A DNA stretch of 61,901 nucleotides from Sphaerisporangium sp. (GCA_025964675.1 JAOPYI010000111.1:1-61901), one strand, 5' to 3'. Counted from the stretch's first letter, positions 8,156 to 18,710 are shown. Notes: generated from the sequence alone by a model not told the origin. Numbers and translations: made by a program.

Positions 8156-10279
8156 CTAGACGACGTCGAGCTTCTCCGCGTAGTGACAGGCGGCCCCGTG
8201 GTCGCCCTCCAGCATGCGGACCTCGGGCTCCTCCTCGACGCAACGCACCCGCCGCGCGTCGCCGAGGACCTTGAACTTCGGGCACCGGGTGCGGAACCTG
8301 CATCCCGAAGGAGGGTTCGCGGGGCTCGGGAGGTCGCCCTCCAGCAGGATGCGGCGGCGCTCCCGCTCCTTGTCGGGGTCGGGGATCGGGATGGCCGACA
8401 GCAGTGCCTGGGTGTACGGGTGCATCGGGGCCTCGTACACCTGGTCGACCTGGCCGATCTCGGCGATCCTGCCGAGGTACATCACCGCCACGCGGTCGGC
8501 GATGTGCCGGACGACGGCGAGGTCATGGGCCACGAAAAGATAGGACAGCCCGAGGCGGCGCCCGAGATCCTCGAGGAGGTTGATCACCCCCGCCTGGATG
8601 GACACGTCCAGCGCGGACACCGGCTCGTCCAGCACGATCAGCCGGGGCTCGAGTGCCAGCGCCCGCGCGATCGCGATGCGCTGACGCTGGCCGCCGGAGA
8701 AGTCCTGGGGGTAGCGGGCGGCGTCGGCCGGGTCCAGCCCGACGAGTCTGAGCAGCCGGCGCACCCTGGGGCCGGTGTCCTTGTATCCGTGGGCGGCGAG
8801 CGGCTCTCCCACGAGGTCGTGGACGGTCATCCGGGGGTCGAGCGAGGCCAGCGGATCCTGGAAGACCACCTGCATGTGCCGCCGGACGGCCATGCGCTCG
8901 CGCGGGGTCAGCGTGGCGGTGTCGCGTCCGAACACGACGACGCGGCCACGCTCGGGCCTGACGAGCTCGAGGATCTCCATGAGCGCCGTCGTCTTGCCGC
9001 AGCCGGACTCTCCCACCAGGCCGAGCGTCTCGCCCTCACGGATCTCGAAGCTGACTCCGTCGACGGCGTGGACCGTGCCGACCCGTCGTCTGAAGATCGC
9101 GCCCTTCATCAGGGGGTGGTGTTTCGCCAGGCCCTCGACCTCGAGCACGACGTCGCGCCGCTCGCGCGGCAGCCGTACGGGGAAGGGCGGGACGGCGACC
9201 GGCATGGGAACGGCCCCGCCCTCCGCGTCCGCGGAAGCGGTCGTATCCGTGAAGCCGGGGCCGGTGGTCCCGGACCCGCCGCCGACGTCGAAGAGCTCGG
9301 CCGGGGTCGGCCCCGAATCGCCGATCTCGTCCGCGCGCACGCAGGCCGCCCGGTGACCGGGCGCGACCTCGGTCAGAGGAGGCTCGGCCAGGCCGCACTC
9401 GTCGATCGCCATCGGGCACCGGGGCTCGAACGGGCAGCCGGGTGGCAGGCAGGACGGAGACGGAGGATTGCCCTCGATCGGCACGAGCGGGAGCCGCTTG
9501 CCCGCGTCCAGGCGCGGCACCGAGCCGAGCAGGCCGATGGTGTACGGCATGCGGGAGCGGTAGTACACGTCGCGCACGGTGCCGGCCTCGACCTGCCGCC
9601 CCGCGTACATGACGAGCACGCGGTCGGCGAAGCCCGCCACCACCCCGAGGTCGTGGGTGATCAGCACGATCGCCGCGCCGGTCTCGCGCTGGGCCTTCTT
9701 GAGCACCTCCAGGATCTGGGCCTGGATGGTGACGTCAAGGGCGGTGGTCGGCTCGTCGCAGATGATGACGTCGGGGTCGTTGGCGACCGCCATGGCGATC
9801 ATCGCGCGCTGCCGCATACCCCCGGAGAACTCGTGGGGGAACGCCTTGGCGCGCTGGCGGGGGTTCGGGATGCCGACGAGGTCGAGCAGCTCCACCGCCC
9901 GCTCCGCGGCCCGCTCCCTGCCCACCTTCTGGTGGATGCGCACAGCCTCGGCGATCTGGTCTCCCACGCGGTAGACCGGGGTCATCGCCGAGAGCGGGTC
10001 CTGGAAGACCATCGAGATCGTCTTGCCCCGGAAGGCGGCGAGGTCCTTCTCGGGAGCGCCTAGCAGCTCGGTGCCGTGCAGGAGCACCGAGCCCGCCACC
10101 TTGGCGTGCCGCGGCAGCAGGCCCATCACCGCGAGGGAGGTGACCGACTTGCCGGCCCCGGACTCTCCCACGATGCCGAGCACCTCTCCCGCCTCGACGG
10201 AGTAGCTCACCCCGCGGACCGCCCGGACGTCGCCGAAGCACACCTCGAGGTCGCGCACCTCCAGGACCGCGCCGCTCAT
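8156..10279 (-). CDS. Fused double ATPase of a peptide ABC importer (DppD-DppF fusion)
   Basis: A 707-aa protein with two complete ABC ATPase units that power the importer. The first unit has Walker A GESGAGKS, signature FSGGMRQR and Walker B VIICDEP. The second has [16 protein letters not shown] and LIVLDEP. Each is followed by an oligopeptide-type C-terminal Cys cluster ([11 protein letters not shown] and [10 protein letters not shown]). In most operons these are two proteins; here they are joined by an acidic/Gly linker of roughly 50-60 residues. The ATG at 10279 overlaps the upstream permease stop by 4 nt (ATGA), indicating translational coupling. A longer frame continues past 12 kb, but that part is out of frame with the permease genes. 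Confidence 0.93.
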   Translation of the reverse strand: MSGAVLEVRDLEVCFGDVRAVRGVSYSVEAGEVLGIVGESGAGKSVTSLAVMGLLPRHAKVAGSVLLHGTELLGAPEKDLAAFRGKTISMVFQDPLSAMTPVYRVGDQIAEAVRIHQKVGRERAAERAVELLDLVGIPNPRQRAKAFPHEFSGGMRQRAMIAMAVANDPDVIICDEPTTALDVTIQAQILEVLKKAQRETGAAIVLITHDLGVVAGFADRVLVMYAGRQVEAGTVRDVYYRSRMPYTIGLLGSVPRLDAGKRLPLVPIEGNPPSPSCLPPGCPFEPRCPMAIDECGLAEPPLTEVAPGHRAACVRADEIGDSGPTPAELFDVGGGSGTTGPGFTDTTASADAEGGAVPMPVAVPPFPVRLPRERRDVVLEVEGLAKHHPLMKGAIFRRRVGTVHAVDGVSFEIREGETLGLVGESGCGKTTALMEILELVRPERGRVVVFGRDTATLTPRERMAVRRHMQVVFQDPLASLDPRMTVHDLVGEPLAAHGYKDTGPRVRRLLRLVGLDPADAARYPQDFSGGQRQRIAIARALALEPRLIVLDEPVSALDVSIQAGVINLLEDLGRRLGLSYLFVAHDLAVVRHIADRVAVMYLGRIAEIGQVDQVYEAPMHPYTQALLSAIPIPDPDKERERRRILLEGDLPSPANPPSGCRFRTRCPKFKVLGDARRVRCVEEEPEVRMLEGDHGAACHYAEKLDVV

Positions 10280-11187
10280 GCACGCCCCTTCGCTCCGGGA
10301 TCGAACGCGTCGCGCAGCGAGTCGCCGATCAGGTTGACGGAGAGGATCGTGATGATGAGGCCTCCGGCCGCGAACCAGAACGTCCATGGGGCGTAGAGCG
10401 CGGTCCTGGAGCCGTCGGCGATCAGGCCGCCGAGCGAGACGTCGGGCGGCTGGATGCCGAATCCGAAGTACGACAGGCTCGTCTCGGTGAGGATGGCGGC
10501 GCTGACGTTGAGCGTCGCGTCCACGATCAGCAAGGACGCGAGGTTCGGCATGACGTGCCGGAAGATGATGGCCGAGGGCGGCACCCCCATGAACCGCGCC
10601 GCCTTGATGTACTCCCGTTCCTTGATCGCCTTGGTCATGCCCCGGACGATCTTGGAGGTGACCATCCACAGGAACAGCGCCAGCATGATCACGAAGAGTG
10701 GCCAGCGCCCGCCCGTGAACAGTGGGGACATGATCGCCAGGATCAGGAACGCCGGAAGCACGAGAAGCAGGTCGGCCACCCACATCAGCGTGCGGTCGGT
10801 CCAGCCGAGGAAGTAGCCCGCGAACGAGCCCACCACCGCCGCGAGGCCGGTGGACAGCACCGCGACGAGCAGCCCGACGATCAGCGACTTCTGCGCGCCG
10901 CGCAGCGTCACGGCGTACACGTCGGAACCGGTCTGGAGCGTTCCGAACCAGTGGTCGAGCGAGGGCGGCTGCATGAACGCCGAGAAGTCCATGTCGGTGT
11001 AGGACCAGGGGTAGAGCACCGGGCCGAGGAAGGCGAGCAGGAACATGAACACCAGCAGCCCGAAGCCCAGCCGCCCCTGCCTCGTGCGGAAGAACCGGCC
11101 GGCCACCACGCGGGTCCTGGACGGCACGCGGAGGCGCTCGGCGTCCGCCTGGACCTCCGCGAACTCCTCCTCCGGCAGCGTCATCAT
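10276..11187 (-). CDS. Peptide-type ABC transporter permease (DppC-like)
   Basis: A 303-aa inner-membrane permease of the binding-protein-dependent type. It has an N-terminal membrane segment (about residues 40-62) preceded by the N-terminal domain typical of OppC/DppC, and about five further helices. The EAA-loop that docks the ATPase is visible near residues 190-215 ([20 protein letters not shown]). It abuts the upstream permease stop (the start at 11187 directly follows) and overlaps the ATPase start by 4 nt. This pairing defines a classic B-C-D/F operon. Confidence 0.92.
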   Translation of the reverse strand: MMTLPEEEFAEVQADAERLRVPSRTRVVAGRFFRTRQGRLGFGLLVFMFLLAFLGPVLYPWSYTDMDFSAFMQPPSLDHWFGTLQTGSDVYAVTLRGAQKSLIVGLLVAVLSTGLAAVVGSFAGYFLGWTDRTLMWVADLLLVLPAFLILAIMSPLFTGGRWPLFVIMLALFLWMVTSKIVRGMTKAIKEREYIKAARFMGVPPSAIIFRHVMPNLASLLIVDATLNVSAAILTETSLSYFGFGIQPPDVSLGGLIADGSRTALYAPWTFWFAAGGLIITILSVNLIGDSLRDAFDPGAKGRA

Positions 11188-12171
11188 CTAGCCCACCCGC
11201 ACCCTGGGGTCGAGGACGGCGTGCAGCACGTCGGAGGCCAGCGAGGCGAGCAGCACGGCGAGGGCCGCGAAGCAGCTGATCGCCGCGACCGTGTTGACGT
11301 CGTTCGTGCGGATGGAGGCGACGAGCTCCTCCCCCATGCCGTGCCAGCCGAAGACCGACTCGGTGATCGTGGCGCCGACCAGCAGCGAGCCGAACGTGAA
11401 GGCGAAGTACGTGACGGCCGGGATGAGCGCGGTGCGCAGGGCGTGCTTCACCAGGGCCGTGCGCCTGCGCAGACCCTTGGCCATGGCCGTGCGGATGAAG
11501 TCGGCGTCGAGAACGTCGAGCATCATGTTGCGCTGGTAGCGGCTGTAGACGGCGATCTGCCCGACCGCCAGCGAGACCGTCGGCAGGACGAGGTGCTTGA
11601 CCCGGTCGAGCAGCCCTCCCGCGACGCCGCCCTCGAAGCCCGGAGTGGCCTCTCCGCTGACCAGGAAGATCTGCGCGCCGAGATGGTCGTTGAGCCAGAC
11701 CGCCCCGATGATCAGCGTGTTGGCCAGGACCACCGTCGGGATCGCGAGCACGACGAACGCGACCGCCGTGGACAGCCGGTCGAACCAGCCGTACTGCCTC
11801 ACCGCCGCGTAGGCCCCGACGAGGACGCCCGCCACGCTGCCGAGCACCACCCCGAGAAGGATCAGCCGCAGCGTGACGCCGATGCGCCGCCCGATCTCGG
11901 CGTCGACCCGGTCGCCGTTCCAGGTGCTGCCGAGGTCGCCGCGCAGGACTCCACCCGCCCACCTGAGGTAGCGCTCGAAGAGCGGGGTGTGGTCGTTCAG
12001 GTTGTATCGGGAGAGCTGGGCGTCGATCACCGCGGCGGGCGGCCGGGGATTTCGCCCCTCGTAGTTGGACCGGGGACTCAGCGCGGTGGCGGCCAGCATG
12101 TAGGCCAGGCTCGTGGCCACGGCGATCAGCACCATGTAGTTCACCAACCGGCGGAGCAGGAATGCTGCCAT
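11188..12171 (-). CDS. Peptide-type ABC transporter permease (DppB-like), first gene of operon
   Basis: A 327-aa inner-membrane permease partnering the DppC-like protein. It has an N-terminal membrane helix (about residues 8-30), the extended extracytoplasmic loop of DppB proteins, and further helices. The EAA-loop is visible around [20 protein letters not shown]. The ATG at 12171 follows AGGGGGGCG. As the first gene it would carry the operon promoter. Upstream on this strand a TTGTCA (near 12275) and TAGCAG (near 12251) lie about 18 nt apart, a weak candidate. The operon contains no dedicated regulator. Confidence 0.92.
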   Translation of the reverse strand: MAAFLLRRLVNYMVLIAVATSLAYMLAATALSPRSNYEGRNPRPPAAVIDAQLSRYNLNDHTPLFERYLRWAGGVLRGDLGSTWNGDRVDAEIGRRIGVTLRLILLGVVLGSVAGVLVGAYAAVRQYGWFDRLSTAVAFVVLAIPTVVLANTLIIGAVWLNDHLGAQIFLVSGEATPGFEGGVAGGLLDRVKHLVLPTVSLAVGQIAVYSRYQRNMMLDVLDADFIRTAMAKGLRRRTALVKHALRTALIPAVTYFAFTFGSLLVGATITESVFGWHGMGEELVASIRTNDVNTVAAISCFAALAVLLASLASDVLHAVLDPRVRVG

Positions 12172-12397
12172 CGCCCCCCTTCCGCCGATTGCCGTGTCTT
12201 GCCGGATCGCGCACCGCGAGGGTCGGCCTGCGTCCCTCTGTGCCCATCCTGCTACATGCTGTAACCATCCGGTGACAAGAAAGTCGTCAATCGGCGCAGG
12301 TGTCGGCCATGATGGTCCCGATAGCCGGGTTTCTGAGGCTTATCCAGCTCGTTCCACGGAGATCCGGCGCCCGATGAACCAGCCCTGAGGCCCGCTG

Positions 12398-14746
12398 CTA
12401 GCGGTCGGCGAGCTCGTCGACCGCCGTGCGGACGTCGTCGCTGGTGATCGTGGTGAGCTCCTCGGCGCTCGCGTTGCCGCCGCGCCCCGCCAGCCGGACG
12501 TCGCGCCCCAGCGCCGCGCGCTCGAACAGCGACCGGGCGAAGCGGCCGTTGCCCAGGTCGTCGATCAGGCCTTCCGCGCAGACCCACGAGAACACGTCGG
12601 CGAGGTCGCGCTTGGCGGACTCGTCGAAGCGGTCGCCGGAGTGCTCCGCCAGCAGGCCCGCGATCTCGGTCAGCTCGGCGGGGCTGTAGGAAGGGAAGGA
12701 AACGCGCTGGTTGAACCTGCTGCCCAGGCCGGGATTGGTGGCCAGCAGGCGCTCCATCTCGGAGGCGTACCCGGCGAGGATGATGACGAGACGGTCGCGG
12801 TCGTCCTCGGCGCGCTTCAGCAGGGTCTGCACGGCCTCGGCGCCGAAGGCGTCCCCGCCCTGGTAGCCGCTGTTGATCAGGCTGTACGCCTCGTCGATGA
12901 ACAGCACCCCGCCGAGCGCCCGGTCGACCAGCTCGTTGGTCTTGATGGCGGTGGCGCCGAGGTGCTGGCCGACGAGGTCGGCGCGGGACGCCTCAACCAC
13001 GTCGGGGCGTGAGAGCAGCCCCAGCGCGGCGAAGATGCGGCCGAGCACGCGGGCCACCGTCGTCTTGCCGGTGCCTGGCGGGCCCACGAAGACGAAGTGC
13101 CGCATCTGGGGTGGAGCGGGAAGCCCCTGCTCCTGGCGCATCCGCGCGATGCGCAGCTGCGCCGCGATGGCCCTGACCTGCCGTTTGACCGGCTCCAGCC
13201 CGGCCATGCGGTCGAGGTCGGCGAGGGCCTCCTCAAGGCTCGGCGTGGCCTGGTAGCCGCGGAACCTCGCGGTGATCTCATAGAAGGCCTTGGTGAGGTC
13301 GGCGGTCGTGGTGGTGACGAGATCCTCACGGCTGGGGGAGCCGCCGGCGCCGACCACGCGTACGTCGCGGGCCTGCGCCGCCGCCTCGACGAGGCTGCGG
13401 GCGAACCGGGCGTTGCCCAGCTCGTCGATCAGCCCGCGCCGGTGGACGTCCTCGAACAGGCGGAGCAGCACCGGAGAGGCGTCCGCCGAGAGCCGCTCGC
13501 CCCGCCGGGCGCCCAGGAGCTCGATGATGCGTAGCAGCTCGGGCGCCGAGTAGGTGGGGAACTTGATCCGGGTGGAGAAGCGGGACGCCAGGCCCGGGTT
13601 GGAGCCGAGGAAGGTGGCCATCTCCTTCTCGTAGCCGGCCAGGATGATGACCAGCCGCTCGCGGTCGTCCTCGGCGCGCTTCAGCAGGGTCTGCACGGCT
13701 TCGGCGCCGAACCTGTCCGGCTGGCCCTCACCGGAGTTGATCAGGCTGTACGCCTCGTCGACGAACAGCACGCCGCCCAGGGCCTGGTCGATCAGCTCGT
13801 TGGTCTTGATCGCCGTGGCCCCGAGGTATTCGCCCACCAGGTCGGCCCGCTGCGCCTCGACGACGTACGGGGTCTCGAGCAGGCCGAACGCGTAGAAGAT
13901 CTTGGCCACCGTGCGCGCCACGGAGGTCTTGCCGGTGCCGGGCGGCCCCACGAAGACGAAGTGGCGCATCGGCTGCTCGGTGGAGTAACCCGCCTCCGCG
14001 CGCAGCCGCGACGCCTCGATCGAGGCCGCGATCGAGCGCACCTGCTCCTTGACCGGCTCCAGGCCGATCATGCTCTCGAGCTCGCCGAGTGCGTCCTCGA
14101 CGGAGATCGGCGGCGGGACGTCGCGCTCGCGCAGGCCGTCGCGCTCGCCCGCGCCGTCCCTGACGCGCTGCCTCGCCTGCGCGGGCGCCTCCGCCTGCGC
14201 CGCGGCGAGGCGGCGCACCTGACCGGCCTGGACAAGCCGGTAGATCAGCACGGCGGCGGCCACGCCGTACGCCGCCCAGGCGGCGACGTTCGTCGAGAAC
14301 GTGGCCACGGCGAAGGTCACCATCGCCGCCGCGCCGAGGGCGGCAAGCGTCGACACCCACGGCGTGACCCACCTGATCAGGTGGGCCGCGATCCCGACCA
14401 GCACGCCGAGCAGGATGAACAGGGTGGGCAGCGAGGAGTGCGGCTGAACGTATCCGCCCATGACGACCATCACGCATGACCACGCCACCACGACGAGCAC
14501 GGTCGCGGCGGCGCGGGGAAAGCGCAGGGTCAGCTCGGCGAAGCCCAGGAGTAAGAGGGTCGTGACGAACGTCGAGAACGGCGACCAGCCGAGCACGACG
14601 GCGAGGATGACGGCGCCGATGAGAACCGCGGCGAACATGACCCGTCTCGTCGCACGGGAAAGTTGGAAATAACGTAGTCGCACGTGCTCGAACGCATCAC
14701 GGGCCGCGGCGCGCCCCGCCGGCCGGGCCCTGTCGGAGTCCCGCAT
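12398..14746 (-). CDS. Membrane-anchored tandem CbbX/CfxQ-type AAA+ ATPase
   Basis: A 782-aa protein. The first 175 residues contain about five hydrophobic helices, followed by a charged linker and two AAA+ modules of the CbbX/SpoVK group. Walker A GPPGTGKT occurs at residues 267-274 and 555-562. Walker B-like GGVLFVDEAYSL and GGVLFIDEAYSL lie near 325 and 613. Both modules keep the family segment GAEAVQTLLKRAEDDR and a conserved LGNxRFARSL arginine region. The modules are very alike, indicating internal duplication. CbbX-family proteins act as remodelling motors, and EccA of type VII secretion is related, but no ESX genes are near. The ATG at 14746 has GGGAGG. It lies 204 bp downstream of the TPR gene, on the same strand. 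Confidence 0.88.
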   Translation of the reverse strand: MRDSDRARPAGRAAARDAFEHVRLRYFQLSRATRRVMFAAVLIGAVILAVVLGWSPFSTFVTTLLLLGFAELTLRFPRAAATVLVVVAWSCVMVVMGGYVQPHSSLPTLFILLGVLVGIAAHLIRWVTPWVSTLAALGAAAMVTFAVATFSTNVAAWAAYGVAAAVLIYRLVQAGQVRRLAAAQAEAPAQARQRVRDGAGERDGLRERDVPPPISVEDALGELESMIGLEPVKEQVRSIAASIEASRLRAEAGYSTEQPMRHFVFVGPPGTGKTSVARTVAKIFYAFGLLETPYVVEAQRADLVGEYLGATAIKTNELIDQALGGVLFVDEAYSLINSGEGQPDRFGAEAVQTLLKRAEDDRERLVIILAGYEKEMATFLGSNPGLASRFSTRIKFPTYSAPELLRIIELLGARRGERLSADASPVLLRLFEDVHRRGLIDELGNARFARSLVEAAAQARDVRVVGAGGSPSREDLVTTTTADLTKAFYEITARFRGYQATPSLEEALADLDRMAGLEPVKRQVRAIAAQLRIARMRQEQGLPAPPQMRHFVFVGPPGTGKTTVARVLGRIFAALGLLSRPDVVEASRADLVGQHLGATAIKTNELVDRALGGVLFIDEAYSLINSGYQGGDAFGAEAVQTLLKRAEDDRDRLVIILAGYASEMERLLATNPGLGSRFNQRVSFPSYSPAELTEIAGLLAEHSGDRFDESAKRDLADVFSWVCAEGLIDDLGNGRFARSLFERAALGRDVRLAGRGGNASAEELTTITSDDVRTAVDELADR

Positions 14747-14950
14747 TTTGCCTCCCCGGTCGCCTCCCGGTTATACCGCACCAGGGCCTCCAGCGCGCGT
14801 CCCCGGCTCCATGCCCTTCACAGCGCGCCGCGAGACCTCTGCCTAACCATGTCCTCCCATGGCATCACCAGGGAGAACGACCCTTGCCGGATCAGGGTCC
14901 GCGACGCTCCAGAGGCGGTGGGTCAGTGCCCGCGAGGCTCCGGGAGCGCG

Positions 14951-16846
14951 TCAGGGTCTGCGGGGGGAGGTGCGGGCCTCGTGGCGGCCCGGGTACTCGC
15001 CCACGAAGACGTGCTTGGGCGTCACCCGCAGCATGTCCTCCCCCGGGTCGGCGAGGGCGATCCCCCGTACCTCGGCCCAGAAGCGCCGCTCGATCGGGTC
15101 GGCGACGAAGACCGCCACCCGAGGATCGCGCTCCGCCGCCGCCCATGCCTCCTCGGCGGCGATCAGGCGCAGCTCCCCGGACCGGCTGACCGAGGTGACG
15201 GCCCCGACGGCGAGCGTGCGGGGGCCGCCCGCGTCGGTGTAGGACAGCACGACGCTGCGCGAGTACGTGAAGGCCCGCCGCACCTCGGGGCTGAGCGCCA
15301 CCGAGGGGCTGACCTCGCCCGGCAGGCGGGGGCCGCAGCCCTCGCACATGATCAGGGATGCACGCCACGGCCCGGCCGACCCCCGCCACCAGGCTCGCGC
15401 GGCCCTCGCCACGAACGCGAGGACAACGACGACGAGCGCGGCCCCGACCGACCACCACGCCCGCTCGCCGATCCAGGGGGCGAGGTCCAGGGCGGGTACG
15501 GCTCCCGCCACCACCAGGGCGGCGGAGGACAGGAACAGGAACGCCAGCGCCACCGTCAGCCACCAGTCGGCCCGCAGGATCTCGCGTACCCGCGACCGCA
15601 GGCGGCCCCTGTGCCGCACGTACAGCATCGCGACGGGAACGCAGACCCCGGCCAGAGCGGCGCGCCGCTCGGCGGCCACCATCGGGAGCACGGCCAGTAC
15701 GGTCAGCAGGAACCACAGGCGCGCGGCGACGATCCACAGGGTCACGCCGGTGTCCCGCCGCCCGACGCGCTCGGGGGCGATGGCGGTGAACTCGGCGAGC
15801 GCCCGTACGGGCCTGCCCTGCCACGCCTCGGCGAAGACACGCAGGACCAGCACGGCCACGCCGTTGAACAGGACAAGACCGAGCAGCCCGGCCCAGAACC
15901 CGCCGAGGATGTCGTCCCACCGGACGAGCGTGGGCGCGGCGACGGTGGAGACAAGGGGGACGACCTCGCCCACGAGGGACCAGGTGGGCACGGTGACCAG
16001 CGCCACCACATACGCCGCGACCACCAGGAGCGTCACGGACACGCCGACGCTGAGCCACAGGTCCCGGGCGAGCATCCCTGGCACGCACCTCCACACCGTG
16101 ATCTTGCGCCCGTGCCGGACGGTCGCGGCCAGCGCCAGGAGGAGCACGGCCGCGCCGCCGACGCGTGCCTCCGCGCGCAGGTCGTACCAGAAGGCCAGGA
16201 CGGCGACCACCGCGAGGGACAGCGCCAGCAGCACCCGCACCTGCCTGGCCCACACCTCGAGCGCGCGGCGGGCGCGGCCGGTCTCGCGGGGGTCCACCGT
16301 CCACGTCGGGTCGTGGTGCTCGCGGGGCCGTTCCCACCGCAGGAACGTCAGGCCGAGGTTGATCCGCGCGGCCGGGTGGTCATCGTCCCTCCGCAGCGCG
16401 GCCCGGTAGGCCAAGGCGGCCTGCTCGTGGTCGCCGCGCAGCAGGGCGAGGTCGCCGATGAGGACGTGCGGGTCGGGCTGCTCGGGGGCGAAGCGCACCG
16501 CCTGCTGTGCCTCGCCCCAGGCGTCCCGCCACCGGCCGGGGAGCCTGCGGAGCATGGAGCCCAGCCTGAGCCGCGCGGCCCAGGAGCCGGGTGCGAGCCG
16601 GACGGCGTCCTGGGCCGCGACGACCGCCTCGGAGTCGCGGCCGAGGCGTTCTAAGGCGAGACTCGCCAGCCGATGCCCCCATTCGCCTTCGGGGTCGCGC
16701 TCTGTCGCCTCACCGGCGGCCTCGAGCGCTCCCTCCGGCTGATCGCGCGCCAGCCTCGCGACGGCGACCACACACCAGGCCCTGGGATCGGAGCGGTCTC
16801 GCGGGGATGGCACCGGAGAGGGATCTGACTCGCTGGTGTTCCCCAC
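14951..16846 (-). CDS. TPR protein with multi-pass membrane region and C-terminal split-barrel-like domain
   Basis: A 631-aa protein with three parts. Residues 20-170 are TPR-like helical repeats (EGALEAAGEATERDPEGEWG, then SEAVVAAQDAVRLAPGSW and EQAALAYRAALRRDDDHPAA). Residues 200-490 hold about eight to ten hydrophobic helices. Residues 505-620 resemble an FMN/F420-binding split barrel of the pyridoxamine-phosphate-oxidase type (SYTDAGGPRTLAVGAVTSV, then AAERDPRVAVFVADPIERRF and WAEVRGIALADP). The last assignment is by pattern only, and the domain is short. It precedes the tandem AAA+ gene on the same strand, suggesting a shared membrane-associated role. No function is known to me. Confidence 0.8.
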   Translation of the reverse strand: MGNTSESDPSPVPSPRDRSDPRAWCVVAVARLARDQPEGALEAAGEATERDPEGEWGHRLASLALERLGRDSEAVVAAQDAVRLAPGSWAARLRLGSMLRRLPGRWRDAWGEAQQAVRFAPEQPDPHVLIGDLALLRGDHEQAALAYRAALRRDDDHPAARINLGLTFLRWERPREHHDPTWTVDPRETGRARRALEVWARQVRVLLALSLAVVAVLAFWYDLRAEARVGGAAVLLLALAATVRHGRKITVWRCVPGMLARDLWLSVGVSVTLLVVAAYVVALVTVPTWSLVGEVVPLVSTVAAPTLVRWDDILGGFWAGLLGLVLFNGVAVLVLRVFAEAWQGRPVRALAEFTAIAPERVGRRDTGVTLWIVAARLWFLLTVLAVLPMVAAERRAALAGVCVPVAMLYVRHRGRLRSRVREILRADWWLTVALAFLFLSSAALVVAGAVPALDLAPWIGERAWWSVGAALVVVVLAFVARAARAWWRGSAGPWRASLIMCEGCGPRLPGEVSPSVALSPEVRRAFTYSRSVVLSYTDAGGPRTLAVGAVTSVSRSGELRLIAAEEAWAAAERDPRVAVFVADPIERRFWAEVRGIALADPGEDMLRVTPKHVFVGEYPGRHEARTSPRRP

Positions 16847-17126
16847 GCCGTCATGGTCCGTTGCGGATCACCGCTTGCCTAGATGCCGGACATATACCTA
16901 TAGCTCTCTAGAGAGGCCGGGATCGCCCCAGCTTGATCAGCCATCCCAGCAGCCCCTGGAGATCGTAGATCTTGAAGTGTTCGCGGTGATCGTGGCCATC
17001 TCTCTCACCGTCGGGGATGCTTCGCCCGGGCAGTCCGTAGCCGTTGTACCAAGCCGCTGAACAAACACCCGAGATTGGCCTAAGCTGCCACGCATGTTCA
17101 GCAGGCCGAGTCCATTTGAGTAGCCA
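16847..17126. other. Divergent intergenic region, TPR gene / MFS gene
   Basis: About 280 bp between two divergent genes, so promoters for both should lie here. The left part is AT-richer than its surroundings (near 16880-16915, with a CTCTCTAGAGAG palindrome at 16905-16916). A minus-strand open frame ends at 16908, but it has no start codon in this gap and I do not treat it as a gene. Confidence 0.35.
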
Positions 17127-18710
17127 ATGACCGTTTTGGGCACCCGGCAGGGCGTCCGTGCCGAGGGCACGACCTTGGACCACCAGACAAGCCGGTGGTC
17201 GGTGCTCGCGCTCCTCTGTTTCAGCCTCCTGCTGATCGCCGTGGACGCCACGGTGCTGCACATCGCCGTTCCGGCGCTGACCGCCGCCCTGGAGCCGTCG
17301 GGGGTCGAGCTGCTGTGGATCATCGACGTCTACTCGCTGGTCGTCGCGCCGCTCCTGGTCACCTTCGGCACCCTCGGCGACAGGTACGGCAAGCGGAGGT
17401 TCGTCCTCGCGGGATACGTCGTCTTCGGGATCGCCTCGCTGTCCGCCGCCTTCGCGGGCACGCCGCTCGCCCTGATCGTCTCGCGGGCGCTGCTCGGCGT
17501 CGGCGGTGCGATGATCATGCCTGCCACGCTGTCGATCATCCGGCAGGTCTTCACCGACCGCAGGGAGCGCGCCATCGCCCTCGGCGTCTGGAGCGCGGTC
17601 GCGGCCGGCGGCGCCGCCGTCGGCCCGCTGGTCGGCGGTGTGCTGGTCGAGCACTTCTGGTGGGGCGCGGTCTTCCTGATCAACGTTCCACTGCTGGTCG
17701 TGGCGTTGCCGCTGGCGGTACGCCTGCTGCCGCGGACCCCAGGGGACCGGAGCCACCGGTGGGACGCGCCGAGCGCCGCGCTGTCCACCCTCGGCATCCT
17801 CTTCCTCGCCTTCGGCCTGAAGGAGGCCGGCCACGGCGGGACGGTAGGCGTCCGCCCCGCGATCATGATCCTTCTGGCGGGCGCGGGGCTGCTCGTGTGG
17901 TTCACCGCGCGACAGCGCCGGCTAGCCCATCCCCTGCTCGACATCGGCCTCTTCGCCCAGCGGGGCTTCGCCGTCGGCGTGCTTTGCGTGCTGCTATCGG
18001 TGTTCGCGCTGGTCGGCCTGGAGCTGATGCTCGCGCAGTACCTCCAGCTCGTCCTCGGCGACAGCCCACTGCGGGCCGGGGTGCGCATGCTGCCCCTCAT
18101 GATCGCGGCCATCGCGGGCGGTCTCTGCGCGGCGCATCTGCTCCAGCGCCTCGGCCTGCGCGCCACCATGGCCGGCGGTCTCGGCCTCGCCGCGCTGTCC
18201 CTCGCGCCGACCATCGTTTGGGGCACCGAGCAACATCCACTGTTGCTCTGCCTGTGCTTCGCCGGCATCGGCTTCGGCGTGGAGGTCGCGCTGCTGGCGG
18301 CCTCCGACACCATCATGGCGTCCGCGCCCGAGTCCCGCGCGGGCGGCGCGGCCGCGATCGAGGAGACGGCGTACGAGCTGGGCGCCGGCCTCGGAGTCGC
18401 CGTGCTCGGCACGATAACCACGATCGTGTACGCCCCGTCCGTGGGCGCCGTGGCCGGAGTCGAGCCCCGCGCGATGGGGCAGGCGAGAGAGTCGCTCGCC
18501 TCGGCCGCGCACGTCGCCGGCGAGGTGGGCGGTCCGGCCGGCACCGCGCTGATGGAGGCGGCGCGCGCCGCGTTTGTCACGGCCCTTCACTCGACTGTGC
18601 TGGTCAGCGTCGCGCTCCTGGGCCTCACCGCGCTCGCCGCCGTCATCCTGCTGCCCCGCCGTCCGCCCGCCAAGGTTCCAGGTCCCGAGCGTGAGCACAT
18701 CCCCCTCTGA
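17127..18710 (+). CDS. MFS drug exporter, DHA2 (14-TM) type
   Basis: A 527-aa inner-membrane proton-driven exporter of the SmvA/QacA/LfrA type. About 14 membrane helices are visible. Family motifs include the TM1 region VDATVLHIAVPALTAAL, motif A as GDRYGKRRFVL after TM2, and motif C-like GGAAVGPLVGGVLVEHFWW in TM5. Such pumps export cationic dyes, quaternary ammonium compounds or antibiotics. The ATG at 17127 has no clear ribosome site; a TTG at 17175 preceded by GAGGG is an alternative and would remove 16 residues. No TetR/MarR regulator gene is adjacent. Confidence 0.88.
   Translation: MTVLGTRQGVRAEGTTLDHQTSRWSVLALLCFSLLLIAVDATVLHIAVPALTAALEPSGVELLWIIDVYSLVVAPLLVTFGTLGDRYGKRRFVLAGYVVFGIASLSAAFAGTPLALIVSRALLGVGGAMIMPATLSIIRQVFTDRRERAIALGVWSAVAAGGAAVGPLVGGVLVEHFWWGAVFLINVPLLVVALPLAVRLLPRTPGDRSHRWDAPSAALSTLGILFLAFGLKEAGHGGTVGVRPAIMILLAGAGLLVWFTARQRRLAHPLLDIGLFAQRGFAVGVLCVLLSVFALVGLELMLAQYLQLVLGDSPLRAGVRMLPLMIAAIAGGLCAAHLLQRLGLRATMAGGLGLAALSLAPTIVWGTEQHPLLLCLCFAGIGFGVEVALLAASDTIMASAPESRAGGAAAIEETAYELGAGLGVAVLGTITTIVYAPSVGAVAGVEPRAMGQARESLASAAHVAGEVGGPAGTALMEAARAAFVTALHSTVLVSVALLGLTALAAVILLPRRPPAKVPGPEREHIPL

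Noticed and set aside
10280-12268. Extension of the fused ATPase frame to 12268
   Set aside because: This part is Arg/Ala/Gly-rich shadow sequence opposite the two permease genes' true frames. A proper ATG with ATGA overlap exists at 10279.
16908-17060. Minus-strand frame ending EHFKIYDLQGLLGWLIKLGR
   Set aside because: The ending looks protein-like, but no start codon or ribosome site lies in the gap and the frame continues through the MFS gene as shadow.
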